The notes: a model not told the origin generated them from the sequence alone. A stretch of DNA of 64,000 nt from Chrysoporthe austroafricana (GCA_001051155.2 JYIP02000009.1:1116001-1180000); one strand, 5' to 3'. Shown: positions 45,858 through 59,994, counted from the stretch's first letter. Program-made: numbers and translations.

Positions 45858-48800
45858 TCAGAAGGTAAGGCGAAATTCGTAACTGTTTTGTTGCAGTGTT
45901 TGACCGGAGACGGCATCCTCGTCTTCCTCGCCCGGTGCATCGTCCAGAGACATCTCCCACTCCCGCTTGACTGGTTGTTTGGGCGCGCTCAGCTCGACGA
46001 TGTCGAGGGTCATGTCCTGTCCCTCGGAGAGCTCCCGGATGACATCGTCGTCCATCTCAATCTCGAGCCCGTTCGGCAGCGTGTGTATAACCCGCGAGAC
46101 ACGGTTGACGTCGATGTTCCACTTGGACGCTACGCGGGCAACGAACTCGCTGAGGGTTCGCTGCATCACGTAGATGGCCTTATGGTACTCGCGCGCCTCG
46201 GGCTCTGACGACCGCTTCTTGAGATAAAAACAAGCCACCGGCCGCACGGCGCGCTCTGGCGGCGGTCGATAGGAGGAATCTACGCCTAAAGCCTCGATCC
46301 AGCCACTGAGATTCCCTGCAACATCAGCCTTGGCGACACGCGTCGGCTGATCAGAGCCTTGTCGGGACGACGGATCGGATCCGATGGCTGTGCGGTCCTG
46401 CCATGGCGCATTTGGTCCACTGACGGACGCTGCGGAGTGAAGGGACATTGAGCTTGGAGACGGTGAGACCAACGATCCGGTGACTGAGCTGTGTGTGCTG
46501 CGGTCCCTCCAGGCCGTGCTGTCTCGAGACTCGATCTTGGTCAGGTCGAGAGACTCCCCTGGCAGAGAGACCGGGTGTGCGTCCGGATCGTCCAGATCGT
46601 CGCCTCGGAGGTACAGCACACTGACAGGCCGCGTGCTCGTGAACATGTCCTGCAGCGTCTGAAGCTTGTAGGTCAGATCCTCCTCCAATGTATTGCGAGC
46701 GCCCCCACTACCGCCGCCGCCGCCTGCGGAACTCGCCGACGACATGGACCACGTGCGCTTGTGCTTTGGGACCTTTCCGGGCCTCTGGGTGTCGACGGCT
46801 CCCTTCGACTGCGTGCCGCCAGCCCGCTTGCGCTTGCCGAAGTCCTTCAGCCCACTCTCGGCCTGTGCGATCTGCTGCTTGAGCTTGTCGATTGTCTTCT
46901 TGACATGGGCAACATCATTGGACAGCTTGCGCTCTGCACCGTGGTCGCGGAAGAGCTTAACCTTGCAGTAGCATATCTCAGTCGCCTCATCCCCGGGCGA
47001 TGCCCCATCGGACGGCAGGAGGCTCGTCTTGGCGCAAAGTCGGACCGGGATACCTTTGACACCTTTGGAGTGGCTGAAGTCGGTCGAGAGGAAATTGAAA
47101 CGCACGGCCACATTGCACTCGACAGCGCCGTTAACACCAGGTGTCCAGATCACTGAGAACCCGTCGAAGGACGCGCTCTCCAGCTCGACCCTTGTCCTCT
47201 TGTCGTCGCTGTCTGCTGGCTGGCCAGCCTCGACGTATTCGACGGCCTGCAACTTGCCCCCCCTCTGATGTGCCTCGTTCGTCCCGCGGCCTTCCTTCCA
47301 CAGACTCCAGCACACGCCGGGCTTCTGCCGCTGTTGGTCGTCCTCGAAAGAAACTCGCACAAAGGTCCTAAAGCGCGTTCCTGGTGCGAGGGGCATGGGA
47401 GGCGCGGTGTCAATAATGGAGAGGGAGTACGCCTGGCCTTTGTTGAGGTACGTGATGGGTATCTCGTCCGAGTGTTTGATCATAGCCGTCGGAGCATTCA
47501 GGGTGGCGTGGAATCGGAACTTGTCTGCTGATGGGTGCATGGCGGGCATATGCATAGCCATGCCGTACTGCCTCTGCTGAAAGCCGATCAAGGGAGACTG
47601 GCCATGGAAAGCACTGTCGATAGATCCCAGACGAGCATCGTCGGAGGGATCCGAGTCCATTGGAGACCCATCCTGGTCCATGGTCTCGTAGCCCGTGTCC
47701 TGGTGGACAAATGTTGAGGGCGCGAAGGCCTGCTGCTGTGGATGAGGCTGGACAAAAGGGTTGAAATTCGCCTGGTCGTGAAACTGGCTGGGGTGCATAC
47801 CAGGGGCTCCATGGTGGAAGCCAGTCATATCCACCAGGGATGGACCAGTCTGCAAGGCAACATCGGTGGTGGGCATGGAGAGGGGGGTGCCCAGACCCAT
47901 GCCGAAACCCAGCGTGGGAGTGTGCAGGTCACCAGCCTGAGGGTGGTAGATGGTGTTCGTTCCCCCCGGCGTCAGTGTATAGTAGCCCGGCGGCGCGTTG
48001 GCGAAGGTGGAGAAGGAAAAAGAATTCGGGTCCATCAGAGAGGGCGTGAACCTCCAGGGCTCGTTGGAGGCCCTGGGGGTGGGGTCTTGGTCATGGAACG
48101 CCTCATGGCCTAGAGCCGGATTCCTACATCGACTAGTTAGTATGGAATCTCTTGTAGGTAGTGCTGTTCACGGTCGTCTGTCTGTGGCAACAACACGACC
48201 AGCCAGCCCGGAGGGTCGACGATCACCATCCGCATGGCATGTATCGTCGTCTGCGTGGGCGGCATGGCACGGTCGGGTTGGGGCCAGGAGGACCAGGGTC
48301 GAGATCAGCCACAGCGAAGCCCCAAGTGCGGCGCGCCTCGGCAAAGCCACAGCGCATGTGCGCCTGGGACTGCTGCACCCCACTTGCCTCTGGTAGGTTA
48401 GGTAGGGCAGCGTGCAGTGCAGCGCAGTGCAGTGCAGCGCAGCGCAGTGCCCAGAATCCCACGCAGACTAGTAGTGTGTACTACGAGTCGTACCGGCCAA
48501 CACCGCGCCTGAAGGGTGTGATCTCCCCACCAGACTGAAACTGCCCAATTGGTACGGCAGAAGAAGAACGATCCACCACAGGGCAAGAGACTGGAGCGGG
48601 AAGGAGATGAGGCATGAGAGAAATTGATCGTGCCGGAACGTACCTGTCCTGAGCACCCGAGGGGCCGCCCGGAATCCCAGCCGTGGCTGTTTGTGACGCA
48701 GAGGCAGCGGCTGAGGAGCCTGACGCAATCTCTGGGAATTGTTGTCTGAAATTGGCGACGAGGTCGTCGCCCGGCTTCTGCGAGCTTGTCCTGTAGACCG

Positions 48801-49151
48801 CGCCGGCGGTGTTAGCCTGTGCTCTGTCCCGTCCTGTCCTCCACGGCCGTGTCCGCGCGGCCAGCCCGACCAGCCCGACCTCGCCCCCGCCTCAAGCCCT
48901 CGCCCGCGGCCCGGTGACGAGACCTAGGGCGGAACAGAGCCCACCCCCCAGACAACAGCGCACTGAGCGCCGGCATCTGACGCAGGCCTGCGATGAGATA
49001 GCACATGGCAAGGCCGCGACCGGGTTGGCGTGCAGGGCGTCGCATGTCTCTGCGAGATGGCGCGGAAGGGACCACGACGCAGCAAGAGGGGCTGGATGGA
49101 CTGCCCGTGGCGCGATGTGAGGTTGTGCTGTGCTTACCTTTGGCGGAACAT
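45858..49151 (-). CDS. csp-2: CP2/grainyhead-family transcription factor (csp-2-like), three exons
   Basis: Predicted 808 aa. Exon 1 (49,138-49,151) encodes only MFRQ plus two bases; exon 2 (48,644-48,790) continues TSSQKPGDDLVANFRQQFPE; exon 3 (45,858-48,123) holds the rest, entered 29 codons upstream of the first in-frame ATG of that exon (48,035). The CP2 DNA-binding domain spans about residues 255-460, starting FRFHATLNAPTAMIKHSDEI; a KKTIDKLKQQI helix and a basic GKRKRAGG segment follow; the C-terminal 90 residues (VACFYLKKRSSE...LPNGLEIEMDDDVIREL) fit the ubiquitin-like dimerisation region of grainyhead proteins. Introns are 347 and 520 nt, both phase 2. It is expected to act in the nucleus; the Neurospora relative is needed for conidial separation through wall remodelling. 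Orthology is inferred from family membership. Confidence 0.88.
48412..48450. repeat. GCAGTGCAGCGCAG short repeat, copy c, within intron 2 of the CP2 gene
   Basis: Alternating GTGCAGTGCAGCGCAGTGCA units over about 39 bp inside intron 2 (48,124-48,643). It is the longest of the dispersed copies. Confidence 0.55.
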
Positions 49152-52100
49152 CTGAACTGGGGCAATCTCGTGCCGTCCAAAGACAGCCTCCTGGGTGAAG
49201 ATCCGACAAAATGTATATTTTTTTTTTCTTTTCAATCCTGGTCGCGTCGCAATGTGCGCCCCAAGGGTGGCTGGCGGGGACGGGAAAATGGCCCAGATGG
49301 ACTGCACAGACCACGATGGCGGGTCGTTGTAGAGGATCGCGTGTTCGTGGTCGCTGTAACGGGCTAGGTGAGGTGACGCGGACGCGAACGCTACTGGTAT
49401 CGAGATTGGTGATGTCTCGGGGCGCGGGTGGGGGAACTGCCTCCACGGGTATTGGTCGGTGGTCGGTGTTTGGTGGTCAGGCGAGGAGGCTGCAGCGGCT
49501 GCGACTTCATAGATCGTGAGAGGTGCTGAGGCTCAGGGCCCTGGACCAAGCTGCACCTCGAATGGGGCTCGCGGGTCGGAAGTCGATTAGGATTATGCGC
49601 AGTGCGACATGAGGCTCCGTCAGTTCGCCTGTCTGTCTCTCCTTCTCCTGCGCCGCTCTCACTTGCGCATCCGCTACCGAGCTGTGGATGCGTGCCAGGT
49701 AGATAGCGCTGCCGCGGCCCAGATGACAGGCGAGGAGATGTGGGCGAGGAGGTTGGTGGTGCAGCGAAGCGCAGCGTGGGCGCGAGACTTCAGCTCTGCC
49801 AGGTCGTGCGCCTGGCTGCTGTGGCTGGCTGGTGGCTGTTGGCTGAGGGGGGAGAAGGGCCGAGGGGACGACAAAACGAGAGACAAGGCCTGTAAGCAGA
49901 GGGGGGAGGGGAGGCGTCCAAGAGGATGACGGGACAGCTCGATGGGAGAGAGCAGGAGTAAGAGCAAAGATGCAGAGCAGAGCCAGAGGAGGCGCGCGAG
50001 GTGGCGGCGCGGCTTTCCAATATAATTAATACGCGCGGGAGAGATGGTCGAGACGGGACAGGACGAGACCAGGCGCGATAAAGCAAGGGTGGTCTGGTCG
50101 GCTTGGGGGGGTTTTGGGCAGGTAGGAGCTCGCTAAAAGGTCGCGGGTAGGGCAGAGCCTGAGGCCGGCGAGAAGAGAGATGACAAGAGAGCAGGCAGGC
50201 CCAGCAGCCAGATGCACCGAAGAGCCGCGCAATGTCGGATATGTATATCTGTACCGTGTACGGAGGAAGTACTGCGGCACAGGACGGGCGCGGGCGTGTA
50301 CAGTACCGGTACAGCGGCAGGGCACAGGGCAGAGGGCAGAGGGCAGGACAGGGAGGGCATGCTGGGGCCGGGCAGGGGGGGCCGCCCAGCGCCGGGGTTA
50401 TTATGGGTACGCTGGAGTCTGCGCGCCAGGCCGGGCGTTGGGCGAGGACGGAGACAGAGGCTGCTGGCCCAGGAGTCGTGGTGAAGGGGCACCCCAGCGG
50501 CTCGGATCTGGTAGCAGGGAAAGGGAAAGGTTTCAGGCCCGGCGCTCACCGCCCAGGAGCGCCGCGTGACAGAGACAGAGGCGAGAGGACAGCCTCCCGT
50601 CGAGAAGCGCCTACCTGTCTGCGCCTGGTCCTGCGCCTGGTCCCGCGCCTGCCACCCAGCGTGCCAGCCCCAGGTACTGTACTTGCGGTAGCGTGGCCTG
50701 GTCCGCCCCCTCCCCCCACGCAGCTACTCAGGAATATGGTACGCACTCACGGGGGAGCGTGACAGGAAGATTGCCAAGGGGCTTCCCGAAGGCTGGGTCC
50801 CGGAGGCGTGAGGGTATCAACGAGCGTCGAGAGCCCGCCGCTACCTGCCCGCGAGGTCACCGTCTGTCCATGCACCGTACGCCACACGGTGCAGATGCAG
50901 ACCTCCAACAACCTCTCGCCCGACTCACCTGCTTGGCTCCTATGGGCTGGACGGAGCGGTATGGGCAGGGGTGGCGCTGCCGTCGCGCACTGCTGCCGCG
51001 GAACCACCTGGCCAGGCGGTATCTGAGCCGGTCCTCGAGGCCAGAGAGGAAACGGTAAGGGGGCCCGGAATGACGCCTGGTTGCAAATCGATACCTGGCC
51101 ATCCTTCCCTATACCACCTGGCCCAGACGTCCCCGTGAAGCTCCAGAGGCGCCATGCTGCGGGACATCGTCCGTCCTCTACACCAGCCCAGCCCATCGCC
51201 GCAGGACGGCATTACTCCGGGACGAGTGTAGAATTTTGCCTAGAACAAAAGTATCCCGACAGGGAGGGGACATTGCGATACGCTAGCACCCGGCGAGGGG
51301 ACGGGTACACCGGCCCTTGCTGATACTCCCTTGTACTATGTATGGCGCCATCCATAACAGTAGTCGCACCCGTAGTACGACAGAGTCCATCCTCATCGAG
51401 ATCGCCACCGCCTGTGGCGCCGAGAGCAGGGATCCCCGTGATCTGGACCCGACAGCACGGACAGCGGTCGCCTCCACCGCCACACCTGGCCAAGCCCGCA
51501 GAACCAGAGACTTGCTACCATGTACTGGTGTACCCGAGCCTGGAAGCATGCATCTACCTACCTACTCCGGTAAACGCCAGACTGCGACGGCCTACGGAGG
51601 CGGCCGAGGAATGCGAGAGAGAGAGGGAGGGAGAAGAAGGAAAGAAAGAAAGAAAGAAAACCCCCCCCCCTTGAGATTATCAAGATCCAGGCCAGGAATC
51701 TGGGGGGCGATCATGGGCTGCCTCCTCTCCTCCGGCTCATCGACCGTCCGCCTGGCACCATACCGTACCATGTAACACCACGACGCACATGGACATACAC
51801 ACAGCATCTGGGGCCATCATGTGAGCGGCCCTCGGCAACCACCGCGAAGGGGGGGGAGATGTTGTCCGCCGCCTCCTGTCCTCCCCTCAGCTGTCTCGCC
51901 TGGCATGTACAAGTAACGAGCCTCGTACTTTGCCTATATCTGACAAGGGGGCGGTCCCGTTGCATCGTCTCGATTCGACCGACCTCTGGCGAAGGGTTCA
52001 CCCCTGATCAGATCTACGTGTGGCGGTGCATGGTCTTCCCGGTGCCAGTGACGTGCGTCTACTACATAAGGTTTGTTAGGTCTGCCCAATGCGGTACCCA

Positions 52101-53869
52101 TCGACCTCTTTTCGTATGAATGCCAATTCAGGACAGTCCCAGGTTGGTGATTGGCCTGCAGCGATGCCTGTCTCGCTGCGGCCTCTGCGGCCACGGCCTA
52201 CCCGTCGCCTTTTCTCCGCGTCCTCCCCGATGGTGCGTAGGAGGCTGGGGGGGGGGGGTAAGTGCGACACCGAGCACGTGGCAGCAGTATCTGTGTCTGC
52301 GATGGCGAGTCTCCCGGCGCAGCGGTCCCTCCGCTCCCTCCTCCCTTGGTCATCCTCGCTCGCTCGGCGGGTGGCCCTCGGGTCTAGCTGCGTGTCTGCA
52401 GAGCCGGGGGAGGACGATACTGATTGGAGCCGTCCGGGAGGCATGATCGACGGACGCCTTCCCGAGCAGAGTTTGGGAGATCGTCGCCCCCGGGCAAGCA
52501 CACAAGCAGCCTAGCAGGCACAAGCTTCGCGCTACCACCTGGACCAAAGCCGATCGTCAGCCTCGGGCCTATATTTCTGTCACCTCATGAACGACCTGCC
52601 GAATGAGCGTGCGGGAGGCCTGTGGCTTGTGTGGCTGATCATTTTGCCACAGCTCGTCACGGGTTTCTAAGTTTAACCTTCTGCTCGGCATGCTACACAA
52701 CTCTCCTGCCGTGCGTGCACCTCTGCGCGCCTCGTCTGGCCGCATCTGGCTGTCGTGGTCACGAGCTGCCTTGCGAGGGCCGCGCAGGGCCACCAGCGCA
52801 GCCCGACAGGATAGTGAGGTCCATCACCGAGGCGCTGAACGGCCCGAATCCTAGCTAGCGACAACGGCCGCGGGCCTGAACCCACGAGCCTAGGGAGAGA
52901 GGCCCGTTCGTCTTGGCACGCCATGGATGGGACGGCGTCAGGGACGCAGGGACGCATAACGGGCAATCTTCAGAGAGAAGAACTAGGCCCTGCTGGGAGA
53001 TATAGCCCGCGGTCCACCCAAGATTATCGTATCATTTTTTTTCTTCTGCCCCTTCCTTTCCTCCTTGGGTTGAATCGAGCGCATACGTACTTACGCAGCG
53101 TGCCTCTCTGCGGGCGTGCGAGTCGCAGTAGATACTGTATGTGGCCACGTGATCCCATGTTCACTGCTGCTACACAGGAACGCAGCCACAGCCCGTCGCA
53201 TAAGGCGCATTGCTCGGGGGGACACCGAGGATGACTGACACCCAGATGACACCCAGATGACACCCAGCTGGCCGGGAGGCAGGGACGCCATAGTCTGCAG
53301 CTTTGGCGCATCCACGCGGCACTCTTGGCGATGTCACGCACCTGACACGAAAATAGTCTGCACAGTACCTATGAAAAGTTTTACGCCGCCCTGCCCTGCG
53401 ATGCGATCAACACCGCCAGTGTCGCTCACCGCGATGGCCCCGGGTGACGTTCATGCGACAACGTGTTGGACCGCCAGCCCGCCAAATTCCGCAACGTCAG
53501 TGACGTCACGCTGGGCCATCTGACAGTTTCATCTGCCCGCGGTGAACCTATTCGTGGTGTTAGTGCATTGCATTCCGGGTGGGGGGAGAAACGGCCCTAG
53601 GCCCGGCGAGGCACTGCGACCCCCCCAGGGCCCCCCAACAGAAAGCTGAGGGAAGCCATGCCATCTCCCCGCAGTGGGGAAGGATGACTACGTACGTGCT
53701 CATTACCGACTAGTACCAATACATGCGCTGGTGGTCGACAGGAATTTCAAAAATCCCATGCCCATGATGTCTCCTCGCTCCTGTGTCATGTCGGATTGAC
53801 ACTGTGCAATGCGTTGGCGTGGTCAGGTAGCCCAGCAGAACCATTCCCCCGTCGAGTCCACTTATTTTG

Positions 53870-53997
<128 letters not shown>

Positions 53998-56900
53998 TTG
54001 TTTTATTTTTTTCTTCCCTCCTTTTTTCTTTCTCTCTTCCTTCGTCGCTGCTGGCCGGCCTCGGCTCACGAGCTCGGTTGGCCAGCTGCGACTGCTAAGT
54101 ATAGTATAGTACGGGTACCGGCCCCAGTAGGTACGTACTATGGTGTATACACTATGGTACCTACGCTGGCCCCCCTCTTCCCCCCGCGAAGAGAGGCGTG
54201 ACATCATTCCTCCCCACCCCCGACAGAAAATCTGTTAAATAAGTATTCCCGCCCACAGCCTTGACGAGCCCACCCCTGTCGTCCCGGAGCCCGAGCCTTG
54301 TCATCTCATAGCCATATCACGTCCCAGCGTTGTCAGTCAACCTTCTTCCCCTGCCGAAGGGCACCCCCATGCCTCCGAGCCTCCGTGGGCCCCGCTCACC
54401 CACCCGTAGCTTATTTCGCGATACTACAGTCCTCGGTCGGCGCGATCGCCACAGGCGACACGGGAGGGTGGCATGGCGGCCGTGGGTGCCAGACGAAGAT
54501 GACGGGAGCATGATGCTGACTCGCTAGGCCATGTCCACATATCCACATGGCTCGCCCGCGAGGCCCTCCCACCCCCGCTGCTTCGCGGCCGGAGACGAGG
54601 CTGCGGCAATTCAATCTCCTCAGGCGCCCATATGGCGTCATTATGGAGACCCGCACCGCGCGCCATTCCCAAAGACAACATCGCCAGCATCGCCGACAGC
54701 ACAGCGCAAGTGGGCGCGCACTAAGGGCCGGGCCAATCAGTGCCGGCGCAGGCCCGATGGGAGCCCTGCCGGCGCATTCTCTGTCACGCCTGACCTGGTC
54801 TGTCCTGTCCCGGCCAGCGAGCCAGAGGAAAAAGAGATTGGGAGAGGTCGCGTAGAGGACGAGGCCCGTCCGCCGCTGTAACCTGAAGGCGTCGGCCCGG
54901 ATCCGCGAGAGCTTCTTGACGCCCGGCCCGCAACGCTCGCCCACGCCCGGCTGCCGGGGCCGGGCCTGGACGTCTTGTCGTGCACAGACGACGGGCGAGA
55001 TGCTGATAACGGTGTCTGCTGCCCAGCCCGCCAAGCTCTGCCTGTCCCTCCCTGCGGCAGGGACCGGGCGCGGCAGAGAGAATCACTCGTTGACCAAGAA
55101 CAGCCCAAGCGCTGACCTTACCGCCGTTTCCCCATACCCACCATTTGGGCAGCATGGCCTGATGCGGTAGGTGTCTTCGAGGCCAGGGGTCTGTCTCCGC
55201 AACTATTGCCGGAGCCTTTTCCTCGAAGCACGACACCACGCCGATGACAGCCAGCCAGCCAAAGGTACCAAGGTCGCAGCGGGCGCCCGGAAGCAATCTG
55301 GCAATGTCCCGCCGGCGTCCCCAGCGCAGGGCCCCTGCCGGATTATTCCACGGCCTTAAGCTTAAGAAGGGGGTGCTCACCGACCCTGGGATGTCATGCA
55401 GCATCTCTGCACCCTGACGCGCGAATGCCTGCATCCGTCTTATTTCTCAATTGATCGACGCTCGTAAAGAGACAAAGAAGGAAAAAAGAAGAAAAAGTCA
55501 AGGAAAATCGCAGACGTAGGCTGGGGCCCAATTGCTAGATCCTTCTCTTGTCGCATTTTGGACCCTGATCGTGTTCGGCTCCAACCAGATGCTACTATGT
55601 GCGCTCGTGTGCCACCCAACCATCCCCACCGATCAGCATTAGCCGAGCTGGCACAGCAGCTCGATCGCAAGACAGCATCAGGGGTTCCGTCTAATCGTGG
55701 AATTTTCCGATTCCCGGGTCGCCACCGAGGTGGACAGAGCCTCGTGTCGAGCCTCACGGGTCGACGATCCCGAGGTGAGGTCCATGTGTCCCTCGGGTGT
55801 CGCTCCGTGGGCCGTACAGTCGCCCGCTGCGTCGTGTAGATCCTGTCGCCGAAAGTGCCGTGGGATCCGCTCGTGGTCGTGCTTGCACATACGGCCTCTT
55901 CGTATCACCCATATTGTAGGATTCAACGTCAATCACTTGCCGTTTGTTCCCCTCGTGCCACCTCGTGAGTTCTACCGGTGCAACCAATATTCCTCTCGCA
56001 ACCGGATTTCCGTGCTCTCCCCTGCAGCGAGTTATTGCCATGCGGAGGCGTGCCGGGGAGGAGGCATCTCCTCATCCGCCTCGTCGCCACCTGCGTTGCT
56101 ATTTTTAAACCGAGGAGGCTGTGTGCATATTCTGCGCGTACCTGTGATCGTCGCCTCGCCGGGGAATGAACCTCTTTTGGAGCCATGATAGATACACCAC
56201 CCTCTTGGGCGTAGGGGGTGCATCGTCGAGCGTCGCTCAAGCCCGACACGAGAAAGGGCCAGCTGTCTCCCTGTGCGTCACCACAAGTCAGACGTCGAGT
56301 TGCCGAGCTTCTCGCGGAGCTCCGAGTTGCAGCACGGCGGAGGCGACATGGGCTACAGCAAAGGCGTCGGTGCGACAAGCAGGAGCCTCAAAGAACCAAT
56401 CGCCGTAGGAAGAGGCTGGGCTGTGCCAGGGAGATGTGTAGAACTCAGAGATTACTGCCAGTATTCTCCGTACGTCCATGCTCGTCTCGTTGGCGCCCAC
56501 AGTTCGTTTCCAGTGTCCACAATCCTATGCGGTGAAAGGACGCCTCCTACGCTTTTTCCTTCTTCCGACTTGGCCTGTTGAGGAACTCCTGAGCAACGAT
56601 TCACTGGACCATACTGTATACGACTCTGTACCGGTACAGCGTGATCAAGCTGAATTGAAGTTCGCTCTGATACGGAGAACCTTGAGTTATGAACAAGAGC
56701 TCAATAATTACCACGCACGAACCGTACGCCCATCCTTTAGCGAGCGACAGTAGACTTAATGTTATGTCATAAAAGCAGGACCAGCCGTCTTATGGAACAG
56801 CTCAGGGATCACTTGATTCAGATTAGATCTTTGTATGTCTACGTCCCCTCGAACGCGCTGCATAAAGAGTGTCTGCCTCTAGTCTCTCTTCATGCCTTAC

Positions 56901-57463
56901 ATGCTCTCCCAAAGACATGCGTAGTGTATAGTGGTTTGCCATCCGAGCACTGAATCTAGCGAGCGCCCTTAGACCTTCGAGTCAGCACCTCTGCTTCTAT
57001 CATCTGATCTGATGAGAGAATCTGTCATGTAAAATCCTATGTACCTCACGCGATGCCTTCGCCGTTCGGGGCTGTCTCTGCCAAACCCACATCGTCACGG
57101 GGTAGGTAGTCTAAACATGTCAGAGCCTAGCTAGGCTCTGATGAGGGCATGGGATTTCAACATATACAAAGGAGAGCAGACGCAGGATAGCTGCAGCCTA
57201 GTCGTCGTCTCGAAGACGCTGTCCAGAGCGACGATAAGGTAAGCAGAGTTTCGGAGCCAGTGGTCAGACTCATCTGCATAGTCGTCGTATTGCATACTTA
57301 ATTATCAGCTTCGTTTCCGTCTCCACTTCTGGGCTAGAGTAGTTAGGCCGGGCGTTGTCAATTGTGGAAGTTGAAGTGCTGATACAGAAAGTGCGAGATC
57401 ACAATCAGTTCTCCCCAATGCCTTAGGTTATAGGGACATCACAACTCTCCAACCCTTTCCCAG

Positions 57464-57817
57464 ATGGAAATCACGGAGGCTTGCACAAGAGCTCTCGATA
57501 TTGTAATGGGCACCTATCTACTTGGTGATAGTAATTCCACTGATGTCACTAATGCCATGGACTTCTTGTCGCATCTGCCTCGTATGGTACTCGATCATAT
57601 GTTGACGTGCAAAGATGCGGCTCTTGGGCAAGCATTGCATTTGCTATGTGTCTTGTGGAACAGCGAAAACGACTCATTATTGGCTTTTTGGCGCAGCCTT
57701 TATAGGCTGCGGCAGACGACAAGTCCTCCATGTGATTTAGCCATTCAAAGGTGCACCAACCGATGGCTTTCCTCGAGGTCCTGTGCTTTCTTTCCATCAA
57801 CCTTGTACCGCGCATGA
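57464..57817 (+). CDS. Hypothetical protein, possible small gene
   Basis: A 117-codon ORF begins MEITEACTRALDIVMGTYLL and continues with an alternating helical pattern (FLSHLPRMVLDHMLTCKDAA, LHLLCVLWNSENDSLLAFW). The ATG directly follows CTTTCCCAG, which could be a 3' splice site, so this may be an internal or final exon. Composition is more balanced than the surrounding noise. No family was recognised and no clear partner exon found. Confidence 0.28.
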   Translation: MEITEACTRALDIVMGTYLLGDSNSTDVTNAMDFLSHLPRMVLDHMLTCKDAALGQALHLLCVLWNSENDSLLAFWRSLYRLRQTTSPPCDLAIQRCTNRWLSSRSCAFFPSTLYRA

Positions 57818-58248
57818 GATAGTACTTCAAAACCCCTCGAAGATGTAGGCGATGCGTAGACCAAGTAAACAGGATACTTGTCGTAAGACCCTTTTACTGA
57901 GATCCTCATCTTTTGTTATCTTTTTTTCTTATGGCCTTAGGACTGCTCAGTGCCGATTCACTTTACCTTCATTTCTTGGTAAATTGAACTTTCTTTTCAA
58001 ACCCGATATATGTGATGACAGGAGCGAGGCCCTGCAAACTGTTGGACTGGGCTATTGAAGTCGAAATGAGTTCTTGATTTTGACGTACCAAGGTATTCTC
58101 GTACGTATACATATACCAATGATCAGAGGAGGCAAGTACAACGAAGACTAAATCTATCTCAAGACTGGCTTTTTACTTCAAAAACATCTTCATATTTGGT
58201 TGGGTTACGCCTGGTCTGAATCTTTAGACAGCTTTTGGGGCTACAAGA

Positions 58249-58270
58249 TTTTTTTTTTTTTTTTTTTTTT
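58249..58270. repeat. T22 homopolymer
   Basis: Uninterrupted run of 22 T in the spacer upstream of the OSBP gene. Confidence 0.9.
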
Positions 58271-59480
58271 CGGGGGACATGAAAAGGTCTTATGACCGCC
58301 TCGAAATATCTCGCATGCGCTGTACCAGGGCTGGAGGAAGCTTGTAGCCGAGCCGCCTGCATCACTGTGGACGAACACATACGGCCGTGGTGCTGTGCTC
58401 TGGAAATTGTAGTATGAGTCGAATGCATGTGATCTCTCCAGTGCCGGTATTACTGCTAGGTCAGCGGTTTAGAAAATGAAACTGTCAAGGACTAAAGCCA
58501 CCTAGGTAGTTCGTGCTAGCAGTCGTGCCATGCCAGCTCCGAGTTGAAACCCTACCATCCCCCTCTTTAAGAGCTGTGCGCATCAACCATGTTCTGGCTG
58601 TTGACCCGCACAGACTGTATGTGCTGATTTAGAGACATCGGAAGCCCCAGACGAGCGAAGAGGCACGACAGGAATGCAGAATGATCTGGTCTCGAATATG
58701 TGAGACTTTCCCAGGCGAGACAGAACAGGCATGCTTTCTGTCTTATCTAAGCATTTCGACATTACAAGAGTGAGATACGAGATGCGCTTCAAAGTCCAAA
58801 AGCGCAGCGGAGAGCGAAGAAGACGAGAAGAAAGGACTTCGGATGACTGCTGCCGCCTTCGTTTTGGCCTGGGGGTGTGGTGGGGAGTAGGATTGACTTG
58901 AGCCCCCGCGCACACCAGCGGAGCAGCATTGCAGATACCGCGCCAGGGCGGCCAACTCGTACGACGATGAAAACCCTCACTCCCTAGACCAAGAGGGGTT
59001 CTAGCGGCTGGAGAGGCGACGGCCGTGACCATGTGCCGGAAACGTCGAGATAGCCAGGCCTGGGCGCGCGGGAGAAATAACACCAGAGCGATGCGGCTCG
59101 TGGGGGAATGATTGGACGCGGAGAGGCCCCGAGGGACGTGCCATGTGCGGCAAGGCTGCACTGTGGTTTGTACTTGACGGCCGTCAGGTCGGGCGTCATC
59201 TCTTCTCCTTGTAGAGCAGGCACGGCATGTGACAGCAACAGCGCGCGCACACGTTGGTGGCTGCTGGTGGCCGCCGGATCGTGTGGTCCGAGTCTGAGCT
59301 GTGAGGTGAGGTGAGGGCTGCATGTGTGTGTGTATGTACGTGCTGGGTAGGCATTAGTAGCTCCAGTGTTCTCTGCTGCAGATGTCGTTGGAGATGGGGC
59401 TGCCCCTCGATTGCCCCCCCTTATGCACCCAGGCGATCCCTGCTATCTTTCTTTCTTATCTATCGCCAGCAGGTGGATTG

Positions 59481-59513
59481 CGTGCAGTGGCGTGCAGCGC
59501 AGCGCATACTGCA
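59481..59513. repeat. GCAGTGGCGTGCAGCGCAGCGC short repeat, copy d
   Basis: Reads CGTGCAGTGGCGTGCAGCGC then AGCGCATACTGC, about 480 bp upstream of the OSBP start codon. Same unit as copies a-c. Confidence 0.45.
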
Positions 59514-59994
59514 AGCCGCAGCACCGCGCCTCGCCTCGCCTCGCCAACCCCAGAGCCAAGACCCCGAGCAGAGTACGCCTAGCAGCTCATCCGCTCTGCT
59601 CCGGACCGTGCGTGCGCAGCGCCTCTACATCTCCTTCTGCATCACCGCCTTTCTCCTAGAATAGAAACCTTCCGCCGTCCTATTAATCTTCCTCTCGACA
59701 GTCCTGCTCATCACTTCGCTTGGTCTGCTCCCCCGTGAGAGGTCGAGACGAGACAGCACACTCTGGACGCGCGATATCGTCTGGACGCCGCCCCCCCCTT
59801 TCACCTTCAGCACCCGTCTCGAAGTCTCTTGACTCGGCTCGACAAGGGCTCGAAACCCCGTGGCCGCCCTGACGACAGTTCCTTCTCTGGCCAGGACTCG
59901 CACCGTTCTTGTATCGAGCATCCAGCATCGATCACGCCGACCCCTCCATCGCCTCGACCCGGGCATTCCAGCCCGCCGCCTGTCCGCCAGCAAT

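Noticed and set aside
46491..47156. Plus-strand ORF of 221 codons
   Set aside because: Lies antisense within the CP2 gene, which has clear family motifs.
50133..50762. ORFs of 130-176 codons upstream of the CP2 gene
   Set aside because: Low-complexity Gly/Arg/Gln-rich frames overlapping each other; no domain.
58583..59323. Minus-strand ORF of 246 codons upstream of OSBP
   Set aside because: Arg/Ser/Pro-rich, no motif, and neighbouring frames are open over the same span.
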